Assembly (NCBI RefSeq): GCF_022808865.1
Contig: NZ_JAKZLB010000004.1
Coordinates: 186,001-250,000 of the forward strand
Length of the DNA: 64,000 nucleotides
Direction of reading: 5' to 3'
From: Geothrix oryzisoli
GTDB lineage: Bacteria > Acidobacteriota > Holophagae > Holophagales > Holophagaceae
Below the pieces are notes generated by a model. That model was given only the letters and a program-made list of their open reading frames with translations. It searched no databases and was not told where the DNA came from. The first letter of the stretch is position 1, and the number at the start of each line of letters is the position of its first letter. This document shows, piece by piece, positions 16,978 to 25,862 of the stretch. A program made the position numbers and the translations under genes.

Positions 16978-18057
16978 ATGAAACTCCGCCTTCTGACCCT
17001 CTTCCTTGCCGGCTCGGCCCTCTTCGGTCCCGCCGCCCTCCGCGCCCAGGGGTGGGATCCCATCCGCGCCACGGGGGGATGGGCCTTCCAGGAAGTGGAT
17101 GGCTCCCTGGTGTTCTTCGATCCGCCCGCCCGGTCGCTCCGCGCCTGGATGAAGGGCAGCGGGCTCCTGTCCACCCTGCAGATCACCCTGCCCGAAGTCC
17201 GGAAACCCCTGCCGGCCGCGAAGCCCGATCCGGTGGCGAAGGGCCCCGTCACCACCGACTACGACGCCGCGGGCGCCATCCTGTATGGCATCCCGCACCG
17301 CCAGCGGCCCCAGGCTCCGGCCTCCAAGTCCGCGCCCCATGCGGCCTCCGAGGCCCCGGCCTGCGACGCGGTCCCCGAGCGCTGGGTGATCGACTCCTAC
17401 AGCCGGACCTGGATGGTCTGCGATGGACGACTCGTCATCCTGAACAAGGACGGCCAGATCGAGACCGCCTCGGCGCTTCCGGCTCCCGTTGAGGACATGG
17501 GGGTGGGCCGCGAGGGCATCCTCATCCTCTACCGCACCCTGAAGCCCTGCCTGGAGAAGCGGGACCTCCGGACCGGCGCCGTGCTCTGGTCCTACGGCGA
17601 CCGCTCCCAGCTCCGGGACGCTGCCGCCCAGCCCCTCCTGGTCCCCCTCAACCGCATGGCCCTGGGCGCGGACGGAACGGTCTATCTCGCGGAAGGGGCC
17701 AGCCTGGCCCTCACGGTGCTCGATCCCCTCAAGGGCCCCAAGGAGCCGGGCCAGGCCTTCTTCACCTGCCACGAGGCGCTCCCCGGCCGGGCCGCGCTGG
17801 GCCGGGTGGGTCGGGGTCCCATGCTCTCCTGGGCGGGCAAGGACGTGATCTTCAGCGTCTTCACGCCGGCCCAGGTCAAAGCCTGCGGCGCGCCGGAGTC
17901 CACGGGCCTGATGCTCGCCCGCTTCGACCTCCTCGGCGGCACCCTGGAGTGGATTCCCACCCCTCTCGCCGAAGGCCACCGGCTGGTGGGGCTCCTCGAT
18001 CACGAGGCCGTCTTCCTCGCCCCTGGCGGTGGCTTGGCCTACGCACCCATCCGCTGA
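16978..18057 (+). CDS. Secreted protein of unknown function, beta-propeller-like
   Basis: 359 aa. Clear signal peptide (MKLRLLTLFLAGSALFGPAALRAQ, Ala-x-Ala-type cleavage near residue 23). The mature part shows repeated short strand patterns ending in hydrophobic-Asp/Gly turns (GRLVILNKDGQIE, DLRTGAVLWSYG, GADGTVYLAEGASL), which resembles PQQ-like or quinoprotein-type propeller blades, but no cofactor motif is certain. A Pro/Ala/Lys-rich spacer lies at about 70-130. Monocistronic; tRNA-Arg follows on the opposite strand. Confidence 0.65.
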   Translation: MKLRLLTLFLAGSALFGPAALRAQGWDPIRATGGWAFQEVDGSLVFFDPPARSLRAWMKGSGLLSTLQITLPEVRKPLPAAKPDPVAKGPVTTDYDAAGAILYGIPHRQRPQAPASKSAPHAASEAPACDAVPERWVIDSYSRTWMVCDGRLVILNKDGQIETASALPAPVEDMGVGREGILILYRTLKPCLEKRDLRTGAVLWSYGDRSQLRDAAAQPLLVPLNRMALGADGTVYLAEGASLALTVLDPLKGPKEPGQAFFTCHEALPGRAALGRVGRGPMLSWAGKDVIFSVFTPAQVKACGAPESTGLMLARFDLLGGTLEWIPTPLAEGHRLVGLLDHEAVFLAPGGGLAYAPIR

Positions 18058-18090
18058 CCGGGGCGGGCTCATCGGGCTGGATCCGGCGAA

Positions 18091-18167
18091 TGGTGGCCCC
18101 GATGCGATTTGAACGCACGACCTGCTCCTTAGGAGGGAGCTGCTCTATCCAGCTGAGCTACGGGACC
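18091..18167 (-). tRNA. tRNA-Arg(CCT)
   Basis: The reverse strand folds as a 77-base cloverleaf with encoded CCA. Acceptor GGTCCCG pairs with CGGGGCC (one G-U), the D-arm is TAGCTCAGCTGGATAGAGC, the anticodon stem GCTCC/GGAGC has loop CTCCTAA (anticodon CCT, reading AGG), and the T-arm loop is TTCAAAT. The discriminator base is A. Confidence 0.95.
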
Positions 18168-18420
18168 CACGGCACTTACGCGACTCCAGATTAGCAGTTG
18201 CCGATGGTTTGTGACGCCTCCCGCCGGAGCGCCCGTCCTCGGGAAGCAGCGAGCCGGGCTTGAATCCAAGCGGCATATCTTACCTTTTTTTGACAATCGG
18301 TCGTCACACCGGCCGCTGGAATGCGATCACATCCTTGCATTCCATGATCACCACCTCCGCTTTACCATGGGGGACATGAGGATGCCGGATCGCCCGATCC
18401 CGTCCCCACGAGCGAGCCCC

Positions 18421-19134
18421 ATGCCCCCCCTCTTCGATGCCCACAGCCACCTGCCGAAAGTCGGCGCCGCGGAAGATCCCGTGCCGCACCGGGATCACCG
18501 CCGCGTGGTCTGCGGGACCTGCGAGGCGGACTGGCAGGCGGTCCTGGCCCACGCCGCCTCCCACCCGCAGGTTCTCCCCATGCTGGGGCTGCATCCCTGG
18601 TTCGTGGAGGATGCTGCACCGGGCTGGGCGGCCCGGCTGGAAGCCCTGCTGCGCTCCCATCCGGCGGGCCTGGGGGAATGCGGGCTCGACTTCGCCCGGA
18701 AGGCTGCGGATCGGGGCGGGCAGGAGACGGCCCTCCGCGTCCAGCTGCGCCTGGCCCACGACCTGCGCCGGCCGGTCGCCCTGCACGCCGTCAAGGCCTG
18801 GGGAACCCTCCTGGAGGTCCTCCGCGAGGAGGGCGTGCCCGCCAGCGGAGTCCTGGTCCATGCCTATTCCGGAAGCCTGGAGACCGCCCGGGAACTCCAG
18901 GCCATGGGCGTCTTCCTGTCGTTCTCCGGCGACCTCCAGAAACCGGAACGCCTGGGCGTGCGGGAAGCCTTGCGGACCACGCACCCCGGGCACCTCCTCC
19001 TGGAGACCGATGGTGCCGCGGAGTTGGAGCGCGTCTTCGAGACGGCCGCGGGGATCCGTGGCATCCCCGTGGCGGAACTGGAACGCCTGACCTGGGACAA
19101 TGGCAGCCGGTGTTTCCGGGAGTTGATGGGATGA
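18421..19134 (+). CDS. TatD-family metal-dependent hydrolase/DNase
   Basis: 237 aa from the ATG at 18421, which begins directly with the metal motif (PPLFDAHSHLP). Further ligands: LGLHPWF, GLGECGLDF, VALHAVKAWG, VLVHAYSGS and LLLETDGA, matching the His/Glu/Asp ligand set of TatD hydrolases. TatD enzymes are 3'-5' exonucleases or related phosphoesterases. At 237 aa it is slightly shorter than E. coli TatD (260). In-frame sequence upstream to 18211 lacks conservation and a site for ribosome binding. The stop overlaps tcdA by ATGA. Confidence 0.85.
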   Translation: MPPLFDAHSHLPKVGAAEDPVPHRDHRRVVCGTCEADWQAVLAHAASHPQVLPMLGLHPWFVEDAAPGWAARLEALLRSHPAGLGECGLDFARKAADRGGQETALRVQLRLAHDLRRPVALHAVKAWGTLLEVLREEGVPASGVLVHAYSGSLETARELQAMGVFLSFSGDLQKPERLGVREALRTTHPGHLLLETDGAAELERVFETAAGIRGIPVAELERLTWDNGSRCFRELMG

Positions 19135-19868
19135 GGTGGTATTCCCGCAGTGAGTTGCTGCTCGGCGAGGCGGCGTTGGAGCGCTTGCGCCGGGCCCGCG
19201 TGACGGTCTTTGGCCTGGGCGGCGTGGGTTCCTTCGCCGTGGAGGCCCTGGCTCGCGCGGGCGTGGGCCACCTGCGCCTGGTGGACCACGATGTGGTCGG
19301 CCCCAGCAACCTCAACCGCCAGCTCTTCGCCCTGCGCTCCACGATCGGACAGCCGAAGGCCGAGGTCGCCGCCGCCCGCGTCCGGGACATCAATCCGGAC
19401 TGCGACGTGGATCCCCGCGTCACCTTCATCCACACAGACACGCTGCCGGATCTGCTGACGCCGCGGCCCGACGTGATGATCGACGCCATCGACTCCATGA
19501 CCTGCAAGGTGGCCCTCATGCGCACCGCTCACGAGCAGAGCCTGCCCATCATCTCGGCCATGGGCGCCGGCGGCCGCACAGACAGCAGCCAGCTCTGCGT
19601 CGGCGACCTGAGCGACACGCGCCTGTGCCCCCTGGCCGCCCGCGTGCGGAAGGAGCTGCGCAAAGCGGGCATCACCCGGGGCATCCGCTGCGTCTATTCG
19701 CTGGAACCCGCCGACAACAAGCGCCCCGCGAACCCCATCGACATCGAGCCCCACCGCGGCCCCGGCCGCCAGCGCCGGCCGGTGGGCACCATCTCGTACA
19801 TGCCCGCGATCGTGGGGCTGAAGGTCGCCGAGGAGGTCCTGCGGATGCTGCTGGAGCCCCGCGTCTAG
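19131..19868 (+). CDS. tcdA: tRNA threonylcarbamoyladenosine dehydratase (TcdA/YgdL), ThiF family
   Basis: 245 aa. N-terminal adenylate-forming fold: FGLGGVGSFAVEALARAGVG, then LVDHDVVGPSNLNRQLFAL with the ATP-binding Arg/Gln and KAEVAAARV. The YgdL-type end (GRQRRPVGTISYMPAIVGL, SLEPADNKRP) separates it from MoeB and ThiF. TcdA cyclises t6A37 of tRNA to ct6A using ATP. It is translationally coupled to tatD and convergent with a histidine kinase. Confidence 0.88.
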   Translation: MRWYSRSELLLGEAALERLRRARVTVFGLGGVGSFAVEALARAGVGHLRLVDHDVVGPSNLNRQLFALRSTIGQPKAEVAAARVRDINPDCDVDPRVTFIHTDTLPDLLTPRPDVMIDAIDSMTCKVALMRTAHEQSLPIISAMGAGGRTDSSQLCVGDLSDTRLCPLAARVRKELRKAGITRGIRCVYSLEPADNKRPANPIDIEPHRGPGRQRRPVGTISYMPAIVGLKVAEEVLRMLLEPRV

Positions 19869-19884
19869 GAACCTTCCCCCGCGT

Positions 19885-19896
<12 letters not shown>
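19857..19896. repeat. Perfect 20-bp tandem duplication spanning two stop codons
   Basis: Unit 19857-19876 is repeated exactly at 19877-19896. The first copy holds the tcdA stop and the second holds the stop of the convergent histidine kinase, so each gene ends within one copy. It appears to be a recent slippage or duplication event that leaves both reading frames intact. Confidence 0.85.
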
Positions 19897-21495
<1,599 letters not shown>

Positions 21496-21643
21496 GAACC
21501 GTCCTCTTCTACAGGTCAGGGCGCCAAATGGACCAAGACTCAATATAGACGGTATCCAACACTAGGCAAGATAGGCCCAAAGCACTAGCGGGACAGGCCT
21601 TCGGCCGTATCCGGACCGGGCGCCCTGCGGAAGGCTGGGCGGT

Positions 21644-23269
21644 TCAGCGCCCCAGCGGTGCGCCGTACTCCGCGTAGGTCCCCTGGAAGTCCTCGATGCC
21701 CTCGTCGGTGAGGTGCCAGATGCGGGTGGCCACCTCGTCGATGATGTCCTCGTCGTGGGTCACGAAGAGGATGGTCCCCTCGTAGCGCTGGAGCGCGTCG
21801 TTCAGGGCGATGACGGCTTCCAGGTCCAGGTGGTTGGTGGGCTCGTCCAGCACGAGGATGTTGGGCTTCTGCAGCATCAGCTTGCAGAAGAGCAGGCGGC
21901 AGGACTCGCCGCCGCTCAGCACGTCGGTCATCTTGTTGCCCTCTTCGCCGCGGAAGAGCATCTGGCCCATGACGCCGCGGATCTGCTCCTTGGTGGCGTC
22001 GGGATCGAACTGGTGCAGCCAGGTGACGAGCTCGTAGCCCTTGGGGATGCTCTCGGCGAAGTCCTGGGAGAAGTAGCCCACGTTGGCCTCGTGGCCCCAC
22101 TTCACCTCGCCGCCGTCGAGCTTCAGCCCCAGCTCGGTGACCTGGGGCGCGTTGGCCAGCAGGGCGTTCAGGAGCGTGGTCTTGCCGATGCCGTTGCGGC
22201 CCATGATCGCAACCTTCTCGCCCCGCTGCACCATGGCGGAGAAGCCCTTGATGACCTCGTGGCGGCCGCCCGTGCCGTCCTTGTCGGTGTCGTAGCCCTT
22301 GCGGATGTCCTCGAACTCCAGGGCGTAGCGGCCGCCGGGCTTGCCGAGGTTGAACTTGATGAAGGGGCGCTGGATGTTGCTGCGGGCCAGGTCGCTGGGC
22401 TGGAGGCGCTCCACCTCCTTGCGGCGGCTGTTCACCTGGCTGCTGCGGGTGCCCGCGGCGAAGCGCTGGATGAACTCGTTCAGCTGGGCGATCTTCTTCT
22501 CGCGCTGGGCGTTCTCCGACTCGATGCGGCTGCGCACCTGGATCTTGGCCATGACCATGTCGTCGTAGCCGCCGGTGTACTGGATGATCGTCTGGTAGTC
22601 GATGTCGGCGATGTGGGTGCAGACATTGTTCAGGAAGTGGCGGTCGTGGGAGATCACCACCACGGTGCCCTTGTAGCGGTCGAGGAACTCCTCCAGCCAG
22701 TGGATGGAGTCGAGGTCCAGGTGGTTGGTGGGCTCGTCCAGCAGCAGGGCCTCGGGATTGCCGAAGAGGGCCTGGGACAGCAGCACGCGCACCTTCTGGC
22801 CGCCCTGCAGCTCGCCCATCCTGCGGCCGTGGAGCGCCTCGGGAATGCCCAGGCCGTCCAGCAGGACGGCGGCGTCGCTCTCGGCGGTATAGCCGTCCTC
22901 GTCGGCCACGATGCCTTCGAGCTCGGCCACGCGCATGCCGTCCTCATCCGTCATCTCCGTCTTCTCGTAGATGGCGTCGCGCTCCTGCAGGGCCTTCCAG
23001 AGCCCCGCATTGCCCATGATCACCGTGTCGATGACCCGGAACTCGTCGAAGGCGAACTGGTCCTGACGCAGGATGCCCATCTTGCGCGGGCGGATGACGT
23101 TCCCCGTCTGCTGCTCCAGCTCGCCCGCCAGGATCTTCATGAACGTGGACTTCCCCGCCCCGTTCGGCCCCGTCAAACCGTAGCGCCGACCCGGGTTGAA
23201 GGTCGTGGTGACATCCTCGAAGAGGATCTTCGCGCCATAGCGCATGGTGACGTTCTGCACTGCAAGCAT
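21644..23269 (-). CDS. ABC-F family ATPase (YbiT-like)
   Basis: 541 aa from the ATG at 23269, with GGGAG six bases upstream. Two ABC cassettes: Walker A GPNGAGKST and GRNGIGKTT, signatures LQGGQKVRVLL and LSGGESCRLLF, Walker B LLLDEPTNHLDLDS and VLDEPTNHLDLEA. There are no membrane segments, and the interdomain linker at about residues 240-320 is charged. ABC-F proteins act on ribosomes, some as translation factors or antibiotic-protection proteins. The length and architecture resemble YbiT more than EttA. Confidence 0.9.
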   Translation of the reverse strand: MLAVQNVTMRYGAKILFEDVTTTFNPGRRYGLTGPNGAGKSTFMKILAGELEQQTGNVIRPRKMGILRQDQFAFDEFRVIDTVIMGNAGLWKALQERDAIYEKTEMTDEDGMRVAELEGIVADEDGYTAESDAAVLLDGLGIPEALHGRRMGELQGGQKVRVLLSQALFGNPEALLLDEPTNHLDLDSIHWLEEFLDRYKGTVVVISHDRHFLNNVCTHIADIDYQTIIQYTGGYDDMVMAKIQVRSRIESENAQREKKIAQLNEFIQRFAAGTRSSQVNSRRKEVERLQPSDLARSNIQRPFIKFNLGKPGGRYALEFEDIRKGYDTDKDGTGGRHEVIKGFSAMVQRGEKVAIMGRNGIGKTTLLNALLANAPQVTELGLKLDGGEVKWGHEANVGYFSQDFAESIPKGYELVTWLHQFDPDATKEQIRGVMGQMLFRGEEGNKMTDVLSGGESCRLLFCKLMLQKPNILVLDEPTNHLDLEAVIALNDALQRYEGTILFVTHDEDIIDEVATRIWHLTDEGIEDFQGTYAEYGAPLGR

Positions 23270-23368
23270 GGAAACTCCCGAACCGACCATTGTACGGGAG
23301 AAACCTGGTTTATCCGAGAGCCTTGCTCCAGGCGGCGCCCTGCGGCCGCCGGAAACCCTCCTCTCTAG

Positions 23369-23404
23369 CTGCAAAACGGCGCCCGCATGGGCGCCGTTTT
23401 GCAG
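23369..23404 (-). terminator. Rho-independent-type hairpin after ssb
   Basis: A near-perfect stem (CTGCAAAACGGCGCCC with GGGCGCCGTTTTGCAG) and short GCAT loop, 12 bases downstream of the ssb stop on the reverse strand. The A/T part of the stem supplies the weak-pairing segment. Confidence 0.7.
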
Positions 23405-23415
23405 GTCCGAGTCCC

Positions 23416-23886
23416 TCAGAACGGGATGTCGTCATCCGGGAAGCTGCCACCGCCCGCCGGGCTGGGGGCGCCGTGGTCCTCGAAGTCCTGGGAGCCCGTA
23501 CCGGAGGCGCGGCCACCGTAGCCGCCGCTGTCCCGGCTACCGCCGCCGTCCTCCATGCGGCCCAGCATGACGAAGTTGTCGCAGCGGATGTCGCAGGCGG
23601 TCTTCTTCACCCCGGCCTGGTCGGTGTACTCGCGGTACTGGATGCGGCCCTCGATCATCACCTGCTTGCCCTTGCGCAGGTACTTCTCGGCGATCTCGGC
23701 CTGCTTGCCCCACACCACGATGTTGTGCCACTCGGTCTTGCTCTGCTTCTCGCCGGCCTGGTTCTTCCAGGTCTCGGTGGTGGCCACGGAGAAGCGGGCC
23801 ACGCTCTGGCCCGAGGGCGTGGACTTCAGCTCGGGGTCGCGCCCGAGGTTGCCGATGAGCAGAACTTTGTTCAATGAACCGGACAT
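23416..23886 (-). CDS. ssb: Single-stranded DNA-binding protein
   Basis: 156 aa. N-terminal OB fold: SLNKVLLIGNLGRDPELK, TEWHNIVVWGKQAEIAEKYLRKG and QVMIEGRIQYREYTD. The tail is Gly/Ser/Asp-rich and ends in the conserved acidic tip FPDDDIPF, which recruits replication and repair proteins. Binds ssDNA during replication, recombination and repair. It stands alone, with no rpsF/rpsR neighbours. Confidence 0.95.
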   Translation of the reverse strand: MSGSLNKVLLIGNLGRDPELKSTPSGQSVARFSVATTETWKNQAGEKQSKTEWHNIVVWGKQAEIAEKYLRKGKQVMIEGRIQYREYTDQAGVKKTACDIRCDNFVMLGRMEDGGGSRDSGGYGGRASGTGSQDFEDHGAPSPAGGGSFPDDDIPF

Positions 23887-23984
23887 GATGTCCTCCTTTG
23901 TACCGGCGGAGCTCTCCGCCTCACCGTCGACTCAGACCATCTGAGGGGGTGGTAGGGTAATCACGATTCCCCTGAGGCCATCCC

Positions 23985-24713
23985 GTGTCAAGCATTCTGG
24001 TGAGTTGCAAAAACAAGTCTGGCGCCGAGAAGCATTACCTTCCGGCCATCCGGAGTGCGGGCTGGTCCGGCCCCATCCACCTGGTGGCCCCCGGCGATCC
24101 CCGGCCGGATCTGGCGGGCGTGGCGGGCTTCCTCCTCACGGGAGGCGACGACATCCACCCGCGGCACTGGGACGAGGCCGAGACCGTCCATCCCAAGGCC
24201 GAAGTGGATGAGGACCGGGACGGCTTCGAGATCCCGCTCATCCGCGCGGCCTGGGAGCGGCGCCTGCCCATCCTCGGCATCTGCCGCGGCGAGCAGATCC
24301 TCAACGTGGCCCTGGGCGGCAGCATGGTCCAGGACATCCCCGACCACTACGGCTGCGAGCCCTCGCGGCACCAGCACGGCACACCCGATGCGCCGGACAT
24401 GCACCACCGCGTGCAGCTGGCCCCGGCCTCGCGCCTGCGGGCCCTGCTCGGGGAGGATGTCTTCCTGGTGAACAGCCGCCACCACCAGGCCGTGAAGCGC
24501 GTGGCCCCAGCCCTGGTGGCCGTGGGCTGGCACCTGGACACCACCCACCCCGTCACCGGCCCCCTGATCGAGGCCGTGGAGGCCCTGGACGCCACCCGCT
24601 GGGTCTTCGGCGTCCAGTGGCACCCCGAGAACCTCGTCACCCTCAAGGGGCCCGCCGGTGACGCCGCCCGCGACCTGTTCGCGGCGTTCGTGCAGGCCGC
24701 CCTCCGCCTCTGA
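23985..24713 (+). CDS. Class I glutamine amidotransferase-like hydrolase (peptidase C26, PuuD-like)
   Basis: 242 aa from a GTG start. It has the nucleophile elbow GICRGEQILNVALGG (Cys), a QWHPE His-x-Glu motif near the C-terminus, and LLTGGDDIHP of the gamma-glutamyl-GABA hydrolase group. The family hydrolyses gamma-glutamyl amides, for example in putrescine degradation. No polyamine genes are adjacent, so the substrate is open. The enoyl-CoA hydratase follows after 15 bases. Confidence 0.82.
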   Translation: MSSILVSCKNKSGAEKHYLPAIRSAGWSGPIHLVAPGDPRPDLAGVAGFLLTGGDDIHPRHWDEAETVHPKAEVDEDRDGFEIPLIRAAWERRLPILGICRGEQILNVALGGSMVQDIPDHYGCEPSRHQHGTPDAPDMHHRVQLAPASRLRALLGEDVFLVNSRHHQAVKRVAPALVAVGWHLDTTHPVTGPLIEAVEALDATRWVFGVQWHPENLVTLKGPAGDAARDLFAAFVQAALRL

Positions 24714-24728
24714 TCCTCTGGAGTCTCC

Positions 24729-25517
24729 ATGTCCTCCCCCATCCGCTTCGAGATCCGCGACCGCATCGCCACGCTGACGCTGGACCGGCCGGACCGGCTC
24801 AACGCCCTGGTGCCGGAGATGAAGGAGGGCTTCGAGGAGGCCCTGGCGAAGGCGGCGGAGCCGGGCGTGAAGGCGCTGGTCCTGCGCGGGGCGGGGCGGG
24901 CCTTCTGCGCCGGCGGCGACCTCGGTTGGATCTCGACCGCGATTTCCGGGGGTCGCTGGCCGGAACTGGAATCCCTGCTCGACCTGGGCGCCACCGTGGC
25001 CCACGCCCTCGCCACCCTGCCCAAGCCCGTGGTGGCCGTGGTGCAGGGGCCCGCCGCCGGCGCGGGCATGAGCCTGGCCCTCTGCGCGGACCTGCGCCTC
25101 GCCACGCCCGAGGCCGCCTTCAGCATGGCCTTCGTGAAGATCGGCCTGCATCCGGACTGGGGCGGCAGCGTCATGCTGTCGCGGCTGGTGAACCCCTCCA
25201 TGGCCGCGGAGCTGATGCTGACCGGCGACACCCTCTCCGCCGACCGGGCCCAGGCCCTGGGTCTCGTGAACCGCATCGTGCCCGCGGACCAGCTGGAGGC
25301 CGCCGTGGCGGCCCTGGCCGAGCGCCTGGCGGCCGGCCCCGCGGAGACCTTCGCCCGCATCAAGGCCACCCTGCTCCGCAACCAGGGCCTCGATGCCGAG
25401 CTGCTGCGGGCCCGCCTCCAGGCCGAGGGCGCCCAGATGAAGGCGGCCATGCGCCACCCGGACGCCCAGGAGGGCCTGGCTGCCTTCCTGGCGAAGCGGG
25501 CGCCCCGGTTCGCCTGA
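24729..25517 (+). CDS. Enoyl-CoA hydratase/isomerase family protein
   Basis: 262 aa. Crotonase fold: LNALVPEM, GAGRAFCAGGDLGW (oxyanion hole), GPAAGAGMSLALCADLRLA and KIGLHPDWGGSVMLSRLV. Asp in the PDWGGS segment, instead of the catalytic Glu of true hydratases, fits PaaG-like isomerases or hydratases of aromatic and fatty-acid catabolism. Acts on acyl-CoA in the cytoplasm. Probably co-transcribed with the amidotransferase upstream. Confidence 0.85.
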   Translation: MSSPIRFEIRDRIATLTLDRPDRLNALVPEMKEGFEEALAKAAEPGVKALVLRGAGRAFCAGGDLGWISTAISGGRWPELESLLDLGATVAHALATLPKPVVAVVQGPAAGAGMSLALCADLRLATPEAAFSMAFVKIGLHPDWGGSVMLSRLVNPSMAAELMLTGDTLSADRAQALGLVNRIVPADQLEAAVAALAERLAAGPAETFARIKATLLRNQGLDAELLRARLQAEGAQMKAAMRHPDAQEGLAAFLAKRAPRFA

Positions 25518-25562
25518 ACCCCCAATCCAGGGTGGTGCAAACCGGCATTGTGCTAGATTTTC

Positions 25563-25856
25563 ATGTCTATGCCGCCCGTCCTCACCATCTGCGCCGACTG
25601 CGAGCGCCAGGCCCTCCGCAGCCCGCGACGCGGCCAGGCCATGACCGAGGCCCTGGCCTGCCTCACCCGATTGCTCCTCCAGCGGAAAGCCCTCCAGGAC
25701 CTCCAGGTCGTCCGGGAATCCTGCCTGCGGAACTGTCCCTTCGGGCGGATCTGTGTCGCCCTCAACCGGGGCGGTCAGGAGGTGCGGCATCACCTCTCGC
25801 CGGAGGAGGACCTCAAGGCCGTGGCGGCGAAGCTCGCGGGCAGGACCCGGGCCTGA
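25563..25856 (+). CDS. DUF1636-like small Cys-rich (thioredoxin-like ferredoxin) protein
   Basis: 97 aa. Cysteines in ICADCER and ESCLRNCPFGRIC are arranged as in DUF1636 and thioredoxin-fold 2Fe-2S proteins. No export signal. The overall pattern (Cys-x2-Cys early, then Cys-x3-Cys-x5-Cys in the middle) suggests metal or cluster binding. The family is assigned by eye. The partner is unknown. Confidence 0.6.
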   Translation: MSMPPVLTICADCERQALRSPRRGQAMTEALACLTRLLLQRKALQDLQVVRESCLRNCPFGRICVALNRGGQEVRHHLSPEEDLKAVAAKLAGRTRA

Positions 25857-25862
25857 CCCGCG

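Noticed and set aside
18211-18420. N-terminal extension of TatD
   Set aside because: The extension has no conserved sequence or ribosome site, while the product from 18421 starts exactly at the metal-binding DAHSHL motif.
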